Translations under genes and position numbers: made by a program | Assembly: GCA_026391845.1 (NCBI GenBank) | Contig: JAPLDG010000312.1 | Span: 1 to 47,882, forward strand | Length of the DNA stretch: 47,882 nt | Direction: 5' to 3' | DNA from: Bacteroidota bacterium | Lineage (GTDB): Bacteria > Bacteroidota > Bacteroidia > Bacteroidales > FEN-979 | The notes under the pieces: model-generated | Seen by the model: the letters and a program-made list of their open reading frames with translations, nothing else | Database searches by the model: none | What the model was told of the DNA's origin: nothing | In this document: positions 9,501 through 16,454 of the stretch, in pieces | Position numbering within the stretch: position 1 is the first letter of the stretch | Layout: every line of letters starts with the position of its first letter

Positions 9501-10505
9501 CTCATAATTATAGCTGCCGACATTGTTGAATGAGCAAACTGCCGAGTAATTACTGATATATTTATCATTATTTCCCCTGAATTGTACCGTTCCGCTGCCG
9601 AGTTGCACGTTGGCGCCGTCATTGAAGGTCCAGTTTCCATAAATCATCATAATGGCCTCTGCGGTAATACCGGCGGTTGAACCGGCGTACCATGTTACAT
9701 TTCCTTGCGAATTCAATCTGCCTGCAGGATTGTCCATCGAAAGTTTCCCGTAAATATTCACGGATTCAGAGACATGCATTGCTCTGTTTTTAATTAACAT
9801 TTCCCCCGATTCAATTTTAAGAATTTTGCACGCCCCATCACTGATGTCAAGTGTGGCAGGCTGGTATCCCGATGATGTGATGGTAACATCTTCATCTGGA
9901 GTCGGAACATGCCCCTGCGACCAGTTGCTCGAAATATTCCAGGAAGCGCTGACGGTTCCTGTCCATGCATTTGGCACCTTGGCGGTAACGTTTATGGTGT
10001 AATCTTCCACTTCACCGTACTGAGTATCGCCACAGGGGTCCAAACTTCCACTGTAAGTAATTCTTACCCGCATGGTGCAGTTTCCGATGGTTTGTCCTGC
10101 CGGTGGCCTGATCAACGCGGTATATGGACCGTATCCAGGTTGTCCTGAAACCCCGATTTGTTCATCTGCATCGGAAAAAGTACCGTTTCTGTTCCAGTCA
10201 ACCCATATCCCGCATTGATCAGGGGTATAGGGATGGCCGTTGGTGATGGTAACCGCCAAAACGCTGTTCAATGGTAAATCTGTCGTGTGGGTTGTCGTAT
10301 AATCCGCATAACCAAGGCAAGCGGACGAGTTATCAATGGTTCCGGCCTGTACGCGGCTGACGTATTCATCGCAGCCACCGGAGGCGGTACAGCTGGCAGG
10401 GAAACTGAGAGGAGAACGATCCTGCGTTCTTCCTGGATCAGAACAAAACAGAAACACAAAGACAGTTAAAAAAAGAGCTTGCATTTTCATTTTCTGGTTG
10501 ATCAT
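6537..10505 (-). CDS. Large secreted protein with GEVED-type domain, beta-rich repeats, Ig-like module and T9SS type A sorting domain
   Basis: N-terminal hydrophobic segment (MINQKMKMQALFLTVFVFLFCS), CGIWVDWNRNGTFSDADEQIG...GEVEDYTINVT, C-terminal NRFRIYPNPSGGTFTLEQKGD...GLYFVRVISDSGMETIKVVITR. Confidence 0.9.
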   Translation of the reverse strand: MINQKMKMQALFLTVFVFLFCSDPGRTQDRSPLSFPASCTASGGCDEYVSRVQAGTIDNSSACLGYADYTTTHTTDLPLNSVLAVTITNGHPYTPDQCGIWVDWNRNGTFSDADEQIGVSGQPGYGPYTALIRPPAGQTIGNCTMRVRITYSGSLDPCGDTQYGEVEDYTINVTAKVPNAWTGTVSASWNISSNWSQGHVPTPDEDVTITSSGYQPATLDISDGACKILKIESGEMLIKNRAMHVSESVNIYGKLSMDNPAGRLNSQGNVTWYAGSTAGITAEAIMMIYGNWTFNDGANVQLGSGTVQFRGNNDKYISNYSAVCSFNNVGSYNYENAEVGLGTSTQNLLINGYLDVSSGSVFSCYNAYSLIVKGDITCDGRLSCYDGTIVLAGISQNVAINDEAFFNNLTISATGTASIANPVTGRIVINGNLEIESGVFDPMDNVIEVTKNWTNYVGPPAFTEGTGKVIFNGGSHQYCSTETFNDLEVNKSAGAFRVEGGTVTCSSYDWTAGAVDVLYGTFTANTLEDNAIAGNWYLNPGGTINLHSMVGWVDLKGYLNIYGGNFNVFGGSDSDSYWPFSTNGGITMSGGTLDFKEVGVLIYNTALAFSENITGGTIRTSRGFRVERADFTPDAGTLEFYGPTDGVFHTINGGYVKNVIINKSSPYLPQTDPNPVVRDWQNSPATTAALSNTVFVDNSTDIKGNITIQSGVLSADINTISVEGDWNNLVGNEGFSEGSGTVVFNGAAAAGILSPEVFYNMNLNKTYAPVDALELMDQVICVNDLQIVGGSLEMNSPSSLLVGGDVTVNDAGTLSMRPASSLKLADAKSLNINSGGRIDITGTAGSPATIGANTSAARYNFNVNSGGTIAAEYCIFKNMGISGVNVKSGSAIDPAHSFHGCTFMDGAAAGTLLTINNGQLPIIRNAVFPANTWGGATNVTKTLNTGHLFFIDFSGGFSGEDFDKDDFNLVDWVSSLTASATATPSTICAGSTTQLNTIRTGGMSSFTYLWSPATGLSNAAIKDPVASPLTNTIYSVTVTDALGTTATGNVSITVNPLLPVAVSIAASVNPSPPGASVAFAASPVNGGSLPAYQWKVNGENVGSGLATYTYIPSNLDQVVCALTSNISCSAGNPALSNIITMMVVAENTTATGTVTPVLARCFDATNTITVAGGGTTFWVQSGASAKFIAGRQVTILPTTTVRSGGYMHAWITTTNAYCWSFPPLMAAVIQGEEEQPAPAESNRFRIYPNPSGGTFTLEQKGDRQTGNVHVEIFSMCGEKLMRTGMTGEQRHEFSLSGIPAGLYFVRVISDSGMETIKVVITR

Positions 10506-10718
10506 GTCAAATACAATTATTATGTTTTGTCAAAAATAGATGGAAAGAACCTTCTGTTCAACAGGATAAAGATATGGATATATTGAGCCAGTCTTTCGTT
10601 CATGGCTTTGATGGGAGCTTCGTCATACAAGGGTACGACAATTCCCGGCCGGGTGCAACCATATGTTTATATGGGGAACCTGATGATCACCAGGCAGAAC
10701 CGCTTATATAAACGGCCC

Positions 10719-11411
10719 CTAATTAAGCAGCGAGGAGTGGTGGATGTAGTAATCATCCTGATGATAAATAAAAAGACAGGTGCCTTTTTCGATGGTCTCA
10801 ATCACAGGTTTGATTAAATCAGGAGGGAGGGAGGGGCAGCCAAAGCTTCTGCCGAGCCGTCCGGTCTTCAGTATAAAATTCTCGGTTGCATAAGCCGCCC
10901 CGTGAATGATGATCTCACGCTTGATCGCGTTGTCATTGAATCCTTTTTCCACCCCGTCGATGATTAGCGACAACCCGACGCTGGCTCCGGTGGCATGATT
11001 TTTTGTTACAAAAAAGCCCAGGCTGCTTTTGTATGACCCTGCGATATTCGAGAAATACTTTGCAAATTCATCCCCGGTATTTCTGCCATGGGCAACATAG
11101 GTATTGAAGAGAAGCGCCCTGTTCTTCAGGTCGATCACAAACATGCGCTTCTTTTTGCTTGACTGGGAAAAGTCGATGATGGTTAAAATATTTGAATTCA
11201 AAAGCCTGCCGCTGTGCTCAAGTTTTTGGTATCCTTTCAAGGCAAGCTGAAAAACCTCGCGGGATAGTCCCATTTGCGACAGGTTCAACGCCCCAAAGAG
11301 ATCAGGCTGTCCTTCCATGTCCGGAACCGGGTTGCCGGAACCGGCCTGGTTCATGACCGGGATCATGGCCGGGATCAGAAACAGCAACAGGTACAGGAGA
11401 GACTTTTTCAT
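10719..11411 (-). CDS. Murein L,D-transpeptidase catalytic domain family protein (YkuD_2-like)
   Basis: MKKSLLYLLLFLIPA signal; FVIDLKNRALLFNTYVAHGRNTG, IIIHGAAYATENFILKTGRLGRSFGCPSLP active-site-like HG..S.GC motif. Start 11411 preferred over ORF-track 11597. Confidence 0.85.
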   Translation of the reverse strand: MKKSLLYLLLFLIPAMIPVMNQAGSGNPVPDMEGQPDLFGALNLSQMGLSREVFQLALKGYQKLEHSGRLLNSNILTIIDFSQSSKKKRMFVIDLKNRALLFNTYVAHGRNTGDEFAKYFSNIAGSYKSSLGFFVTKNHATGASVGLSLIIDGVEKGFNDNAIKREIIIHGAAYATENFILKTGRLGRSFGCPSLPPDLIKPVIETIEKGTCLFIYHQDDYYIHHSSLLN

Positions 11412-11415
11412 TCTG

Positions 11416-11423
11416 CAAAGGTA
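11416..11423 (-). promoter_or_regulatory. -7 box TACCTTTG upstream of the YkuD_2-like gene
   Basis: CAAAGGTA on + strand directly upstream of the start at 11411. Confidence 0.4.
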
Positions 11424-11506
11424 CGTTTTTAATACGACCAGCGGGAGAAGGGTTCGGGAAGGCCTGCCAGACAGCATCATGCAAACGTCGGTATCACCGT
11501 TTTTCG

Positions 11507-11514
11507 TACCTTTG
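11507..11514 (+). promoter_or_regulatory. -7 box TACCTTTG upstream of the NlpC/P60 gene (divergent to the previous gene)
   Basis: ttttcgTACCTTTGccgg 21 bp upstream of ATG 11535. Confidence 0.5.
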
Positions 11515-11534
11515 CCGGATAATACTTTTATGGT

Positions 11535-12047
11535 ATGTTGAAACGACTGTTGTTTTTTATTATAATTTCCCTCTCTGCATTTGTTGTTCCGGCTCAAACC
11601 CCGGTATTGCCCTCTTCATCATTCGCCATGCTGCGTGCGATACCAGGCGTGAACAGAACGGACCTGATCACCTTTGCAAAACTCTTCCTCGGTACACCTT
11701 ATCGCCTGGGCGGTTCTGATCCGAAGAGAGGTTTTGATTGTTCCGGTATTGTCAGTTATGTGTACAAACATTTCAACCTGGCCCTTCCCCGGAGTTCAAG
11801 GGAATACAAATCGCTCGGAACTGCCCTGAAACCTGAAGAGTTCAAGGTGGGCGATGTGGTGGTTTTCTATGGCAACAGGGACAGGGGCCATATAGGGCAT
11901 GTGGGGATTATCTGCGAAGCGGATGGCATGAGGTCGAGGTTCATTCATGCTTCTTCGGGAAAAGCTCATGGTGTTACCATCAGCAGTCTGGAGTCACAGG
12001 GATATAAACGACGCTTTTACAAATGCATTGATGTGATCAGCCGTTAA
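11535..12047 (+). CDS. NlpC/P60 family cysteine peptidase
   Basis: Signal peptide; GTPYRLGGSDPKRGFDCSGIVSYVYKHFNLALPRSSREY...GDVVVFYG...HIGHVGIICEADGMRSRFIHASSGKAHGV. Confidence 0.93.
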   Translation: MLKRLLFFIIISLSAFVVPAQTPVLPSSSFAMLRAIPGVNRTDLITFAKLFLGTPYRLGGSDPKRGFDCSGIVSYVYKHFNLALPRSSREYKSLGTALKPEEFKVGDVVVFYGNRDRGHIGHVGIICEADGMRSRFIHASSGKAHGVTISSLESQGYKRRFYKCIDVISR

Positions 12048-12059
12048 TTGCTGCGCTTT

Positions 12060-13658
12060 TCATTGGTCTCCTATGAGCAATCCGGCCAACCGTTCATCCA
12101 TGCTGTAAATATCTTCATAAAAATTAATCTCCCCCTCCTGGTTCACCCAGGCGGTGAAATAGCCGATATAAACAGGTATTTTCGCTTTCAGTGAATAGGA
12201 GCTTTCTTTTCCGCCGTGCATGGCAGCGTCTATTTTTCCCGGGGTCCAGTTAGGGTCATCCCTGAGAATTTCAACCGCCAGTTCTCTCGGTTTTGCCACC
12301 CTGATGCAGCCATGGCTGAATGCCCTTCTTTCCTGCGAAAAAAGGCTTTTAGCGGGTGTATCGTGCATGTAAATATCGTTGGAGTTGGGAAAGATGAACT
12401 TGATGAGGCCAAGAGAGTTGTTTTTTCCCGGTTTCTGGCGTACCAGGCCGTTGTTCCATTCCATGTTGTGCGATTCCAGGTAGTTTTTATTCTTTGCCAT
12501 CCCCGGCTTCACCTCTTTGTTGATGATGCTCTGGGGCAGATTCCAATAAGGGCTGAATACGATGTAACTTAACATCCCGCTAAAAATAACCGTTTTCGTT
12601 ACATTTTTTCCGACAACCACCGGGGATACCAGTTCGCTTTTCCCATTGCGGACCAGGTTCAGTTTAAAGGAGGGGATATTGACAACGATATACTCTCGGG
12701 CTTTGGCGAATTCAGGGGATATCCAGCGGCAACGCTCCATGTTCACGATGATTTTCCGGATCCGTTCGCCAATCGGGACGTTCATCTCTTTGATATGTTT
12801 CGGAGAAATCAATTTGTCGGGGTTGTAGCCGTTTCGCAGCTGATACTTCTCCACCGCTTCAACCAGTTCAGGATCATACTTGTTGCTTCCGTTGTTTTGT
12901 TTGATATCGCCCGTAATAAAAAGGCGATCCCTGATTTGCTGTATCGCTTTTGCGGTGTCGCCCGGTTTATAGGCTTTGAGTTTGGGATCGAGGATTATTT
13001 GATTCCATCCCCCGTTTTTCTCAATTTCCCGGTAACGCTGCAAGACATCCCGCAATTTGTAATACTGACCAAACAAAACTTTATCATCCCTGTTCAGCAA
13101 TTGAGGATTCAGCATGACTGAATCCAGTAAGCCATTATAAGAAAGTTGTTTGCGCGGAAGTAACCACCCGGTGGCCAGCGTGGAGTCTTCATCTACTCCC
13201 TGATATACTTTTTTGGCATAGAAGAGGTACAGGTTGGTCAGCATCAGGTCTGTTTCTGTGTCCGTCAGTGTGTTTTCGATGTCATTATTAAAAACACCTT
13301 CAATTTTTTCCCGATATGGAAACCTGGAAGAGACTCCTTCATCTTTTAACTCGTTTACTTTATTAAAGAGGGTTTGGCCAAATTCCACCACCCCTTTTTC
13401 ATCAAACCAGATATGCTTGAAATGATGTTCCCGATAAACCGCAACAACCTCTTTTTCATATCTGGCTAATCCGGGATAGGACTGGTAAAAAGTATTGAGC
13501 AGGTTGCTGTCGAACGCAATGTTGCTTTTTTGGTTTATCGCTACATGCAACAAGCCATCCGAGGTCTTCCTGGTACGGGCATTTTTGAGCTGGCAAGAGC
13601 CGTTCGCCAATGAAATCAGCGCAACAACTACGATAAAAGGCAATGTGAATTTTCTCAT
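12060..13658 (-). CDS. YcbB-like L,D-transpeptidase, probable lipoprotein
   Basis: MRKFTLPFIVVVALISLANGSC lipobox-like; ...IRKIIVNMERCRWISPEFAKAREYIVVNIPSFKLNLV...IYMHDTPAKSLFSQERRAFSHGCIRVAKPRELA. Start 13658 preferred over 13751. Confidence 0.92.
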   Translation of the reverse strand: MRKFTLPFIVVVALISLANGSCQLKNARTRKTSDGLLHVAINQKSNIAFDSNLLNTFYQSYPGLARYEKEVVAVYREHHFKHIWFDEKGVVEFGQTLFNKVNELKDEGVSSRFPYREKIEGVFNNDIENTLTDTETDLMLTNLYLFYAKKVYQGVDEDSTLATGWLLPRKQLSYNGLLDSVMLNPQLLNRDDKVLFGQYYKLRDVLQRYREIEKNGGWNQIILDPKLKAYKPGDTAKAIQQIRDRLFITGDIKQNNGSNKYDPELVEAVEKYQLRNGYNPDKLISPKHIKEMNVPIGERIRKIIVNMERCRWISPEFAKAREYIVVNIPSFKLNLVRNGKSELVSPVVVGKNVTKTVIFSGMLSYIVFSPYWNLPQSIINKEVKPGMAKNKNYLESHNMEWNNGLVRQKPGKNNSLGLIKFIFPNSNDIYMHDTPAKSLFSQERRAFSHGCIRVAKPRELAVEILRDDPNWTPGKIDAAMHGGKESSYSLKAKIPVYIGYFTAWVNQEGEINFYEDIYSMDERLAGLLIGDQ

Positions 13659-13700
13659 ATAACTGTTGAGCCTCCCATTGGGTGCGGGGTTCAGCCAGAG

Positions 13701-13708
13701 CAAAATTA
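13701..13708 (-). promoter_or_regulatory. -7 box TAATTTTG upstream of the YcbB-like gene
   Basis: CAAAATTA on + strand. Confidence 0.4.
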
Positions 13709-13805
13709 CGCAATAACCGCCATGAACACGAAGAAAAATCACAAAGTGCACAAAGTGCTGGTAATTTGATCTTCATTGTACCTCTCCCCCAACCCCTACC
13801 CAAAG

Positions 13806-14083
13806 AAGGCTACTCTTTATACACATCTTATTACAACACTGAGAGCCACAGAGAGGGCGCATAGGACCACAGAGTTTAAGGCCAATCATTGTTTTAGTGA
13901 ACGATGAATAATTGAGGCCACTCCGAAAATACTCTTTTACCGCCAAGTCGCTGAGATGCTAAATATTATATGACTGAAATCGAACTATTTGCGTCTCTGC
14001 GTCTTTGCGTCTCTGCGGTTTAAAGAGATTTATAACTTTTCGGAGCAGGCTCTTTATTAGAGATGTGTATAAAGAGTAGCCTT
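13806..14083. mobile_element. MITE-like non-coding element with perfect 23-bp terminal inverted repeats
   Basis: 13806-13828 aaggctactctttatacacatct; 14061-14083 agatgtgtataaagagtagcctt is its exact reverse complement; nested shorter inverted repeat near 13917-13929 / 14037-14050; no ORF. Confidence 0.6.
13991..14017. repeat. 8-bp tandem repeat GCGTCTYT x3 inside the MITE-like element
   Basis: gcgtctct gcgtcttt gcgtctct gcgg. Confidence 0.8.
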
Positions 14084-14084
14084 T

Positions 14085-14111
14085 GGGGGGAAGGGGGACG
14101 GGGGGATGGGG
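14085..14111 (+). other. Canonical G-quadruplex motif G6-AA-G5-AC-G6-AT-G4
   Basis: ggggggaagggggacggggggatgggg: four runs of at least 4 G with 2-nt loops. Confidence 0.85.
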
Positions 14112-14168
14112 TCTAATAGTGGACTCAAAATTTAAAAAGTTCCTGTTTAGTTGAATAAAAAATGATTT

Positions 14169-14176
14169 TAACTTTG
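14169..14176 (+). promoter_or_regulatory. -7 box TAACTTTG upstream of the EFR1-like gene
   Basis: gattttaactttgtagtg 33 bp upstream of ATG 14209. Confidence 0.5.
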
Positions 14177-14208
14177 TAGTGAAAACTGTATCCCGGAATT
14201 CAGCGACT

Positions 14209-15267
14209 ATGGAAAAACCATTGCTGGTCTATTTCTTTTCAGGTACCGGCAATGCCCGCAACGTGGCGCATTGGTTTACCGGTGTTGCACAGGAGATGAG
14301 CATCACTAATGAAACGATCGATATCGCAAAGGTTGACCGGAAAAACATCCAGCCGCTGCCACCCGGCTCAATGGTAGGGTTTGTCTCCCCCACCCATGGA
14401 TTCAACTATCCTCCTGCCATGATGTACTTCATCTTCCGCTTTCCCCGATCCAGGGGAAACAGTGCCTTCCTGATGAACACCCGGGCAGGGATGAAACTTT
14501 CAAAGTGGTTTCTTCCGGGACTGAGCGGTCTGGCGCTCTGGCTTTCGGCTTTGGTGCTGCTGTTCAAGGGCTACCGGATCGTGGGGCTGCGTTCCGTTGA
14601 CCTGCCATCCAACTGGATATCCTTCCATCCGGGTCTGAAAGAAAATGTGGTGAAATCGATTTATGAACATTGCAAAGGCGTTACGGTAAAATTTGCCACA
14701 AAAATTCTCTCCGGAAAAAAGGTTTATACGGCTTTCCGTGACATCATCCAGGATTTGCTGATTTCGCCGGTCAGCATCGGTTATTTCTTTGTCGGGCGTT
14801 TCATTCTCGCTAAATCATTTTACGCGACAAATGCCTGCGACAAATGCGATCTTTGCATCAACAACTGCCCGGTGAAGGCCATTCTGACAGTTGACAACCG
14901 CCCGTTCTGGTCATACCGCTGCGAAAGCTGCATGCGCTGCATGAACGACTGCCCCAAACGCGCCATCGAAACCGCCCATGGATATATCATCGGCATCATG
15001 TGTCTGCTCAACATGGGAATCATGATCTGGTTCTGGCAATGGGTTAGCGGATTCATCAACATCCCGGAACACAACGGGTGGGCACAGACAGGTGTCACGC
15101 TCTCCGGATGGGTTTTAACTTTCGCCGTGATGGTGGTATCTTATCGTATCTTTCATTATTTGCTGCGAATCCCCGTTATCCGGCAACTTTTTTACTACAC
15201 CTCTTTTACGAAATATAAATTCTGGAGGAGGTACAAGCCTTCACGGAAAATGGTTGCCGGGATTTGA
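14209..15267 (+). CDS. EFR1-type protein: flavodoxin-like N-terminus plus two 4Fe-4S clusters, C-terminal TM helices
   Basis: MEKPLLVYFFSGTGNARNVAHWF; CDKCDLCINNCPVKAI; CESCMRCMNDCPKRAIE; hydrophobic C-terminal segments. Confidence 0.85.
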   Translation: MEKPLLVYFFSGTGNARNVAHWFTGVAQEMSITNETIDIAKVDRKNIQPLPPGSMVGFVSPTHGFNYPPAMMYFIFRFPRSRGNSAFLMNTRAGMKLSKWFLPGLSGLALWLSALVLLFKGYRIVGLRSVDLPSNWISFHPGLKENVVKSIYEHCKGVTVKFATKILSGKKVYTAFRDIIQDLLISPVSIGYFFVGRFILAKSFYATNACDKCDLCINNCPVKAILTVDNRPFWSYRCESCMRCMNDCPKRAIETAHGYIIGIMCLLNMGIMIWFWQWVSGFINIPEHNGWAQTGVTLSGWVLTFAVMVVSYRIFHYLLRIPVIRQLFYYTSFTKYKFWRRYKPSRKMVAGI

Positions 15268-15287
15268 CAATGTTCAATTGACCAAAT

Positions 15288-15842
15288 ATGATCTACTTAG
15301 ATAACACCCTCCTCTCCGACGATATCAAGTCAACGTTCTTCTGCTGCGACATGGAAAAATGCAAAGGCGCCTGCTGCGTGGAGGGTGATGCAGGAGCGCC
15401 CCTGGATGAGGAGGAAATTTCTCTGCTGGAGGATCATATCGATGAGATCAAACCCTATATGGTGGAAGAAGGGATCAGGGAGGTGGAGTCGCTCGGAGTA
15501 TTTGACTATGATGCCGAAGGGAAATTTGTCACTCCGCTGATCCACGGGAAGGAGTGTGCATTTGTCTATTTTGAGGATGGAATTGCGAGGTGCGCCATCG
15601 AAAAGGCGTTCGAGGAGAAAAAGATCCCTTTTGCCAAACCCATTTCATGCCACCTCTACCCTATCAGAATTAAAACCACACAGGTCAATGATTTGCTCAA
15701 CTACCACAAATGGCCGATCTGCCAGAAGGCATTGATCAAAGGACATCACGAAAAAATACCCCTTTACCAGTTCCTGGAAGGGGCATTGATCCGCAAGTAC
15801 GGGCGTACCTGGTATAACAAGCTCGTTAAATTACTGCATTAG
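15288..15842 (+). CDS. DUF3109 family protein
   Basis: DDIKSTFFCCDMEKCKGACCVEGDAGAPLDEEEISLLEDHIDEIKPYM..., Cys-rich pattern typical of DUF3109. Confidence 0.9.
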   Translation: MIYLDNTLLSDDIKSTFFCCDMEKCKGACCVEGDAGAPLDEEEISLLEDHIDEIKPYMVEEGIREVESLGVFDYDAEGKFVTPLIHGKECAFVYFEDGIARCAIEKAFEEKKIPFAKPISCHLYPIRIKTTQVNDLLNYHKWPICQKALIKGHHEKIPLYQFLEGALIRKYGRTWYNKLVKLLH

Positions 15843-16365
15843 CGCCTCCGCTGATGGCCATTGCCGCCCGTTTGGCGGTTGCCATGGCTGCAAACTCCTT
15901 GTCCATCATGAACTGACCGCCTTTGTCGCTGCCGGCCAGTTTGATCTGGTCAAGAATGCTGCGAACGGTGCTCTCCTCCTCAATCTGCTCGGTGATATAC
16001 CATTGAAGGTAGTTTGCCGATGTAAAATCTTTCTCTTTGGTGCAGATGGCATACAGGTCGTTGATCGATGCCGAGATATACTCTTCGTGTTTCAACACCT
16101 GCTGGAATACATCCGGCAGGGATTTAAAGTTCGCATCAGGGGCATCCAGCGCCGGGATGATGGCAGTGCCGCCCCGGTCGTTGATATAATGAACCAGTTT
16201 CAGCATGTGAATCCGCTCTTCCTCGGTTTGCACATACAACCAGTTTGCCGCGCCGGGAAAACCGTTTCTTTCAGCCCATGAGGCCATTGACAGGTATATG
16301 CGTGATGAATGTTCTTCACGTTTGATCTGCTCGTTTATCGCTTTTTCTACGTTTTTGGAGATCAT
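15826..16365 (-). CDS. Ferritin
   Basis: MISKNVEKAINEQIKREEHSSRIYLSMASWAERNGFPGAANWLYVQTEEERIHMLKLVHYINDRGG...; E/H ferroxidase pattern. Start 16365. Confidence 0.95.
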   Translation of the reverse strand: MISKNVEKAINEQIKREEHSSRIYLSMASWAERNGFPGAANWLYVQTEEERIHMLKLVHYINDRGGTAIIPALDAPDANFKSLPDVFQQVLKHEEYISASINDLYAICTKEKDFTSANYLQWYITEQIEEESTVRSILDQIKLAGSDKGGQFMMDKEFAAMATAKRAAMAISGGANAVI

Positions 16366-16385
16366 GTTGTTTGGTTTTATTGATG

Positions 16386-16393
16386 ACAAAGGT
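16386..16393 (-). promoter_or_regulatory. -7 box TACCTTTG upstream of ferritin
   Basis: CAAAGGTA on + strand; a TTTG lies 17 nt upstream inside the adjacent 9-bp repeat array. Confidence 0.5.
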
Positions 16394-16406
16394 ACGATAT
16401 TTCGGG

Positions 16407-16451
16407 CAATGCAAACAATGTAGGCAATGCAAACAATGAAGGCAATCTGAT
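16407..16451. repeat. 9-bp tandem repeat CAATGNARR x4-5 (18-bp higher order), same family as 2451-2513
   Basis: caatgcaaa caatgtagg caatgcaaa caatgaagg caatctgat. Confidence 0.85.
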
Positions 16452-16454
16452 GGG

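Noticed and set aside
13806-14083. Nextera/Tn5 adapter contamination as the source of the TTATACACATCT similarity
   Set aside because: The first seven bases differ from the adapter and the arms extend to a 23-bp perfect inverted repeat in the middle of the contig; still worth a read-level check.
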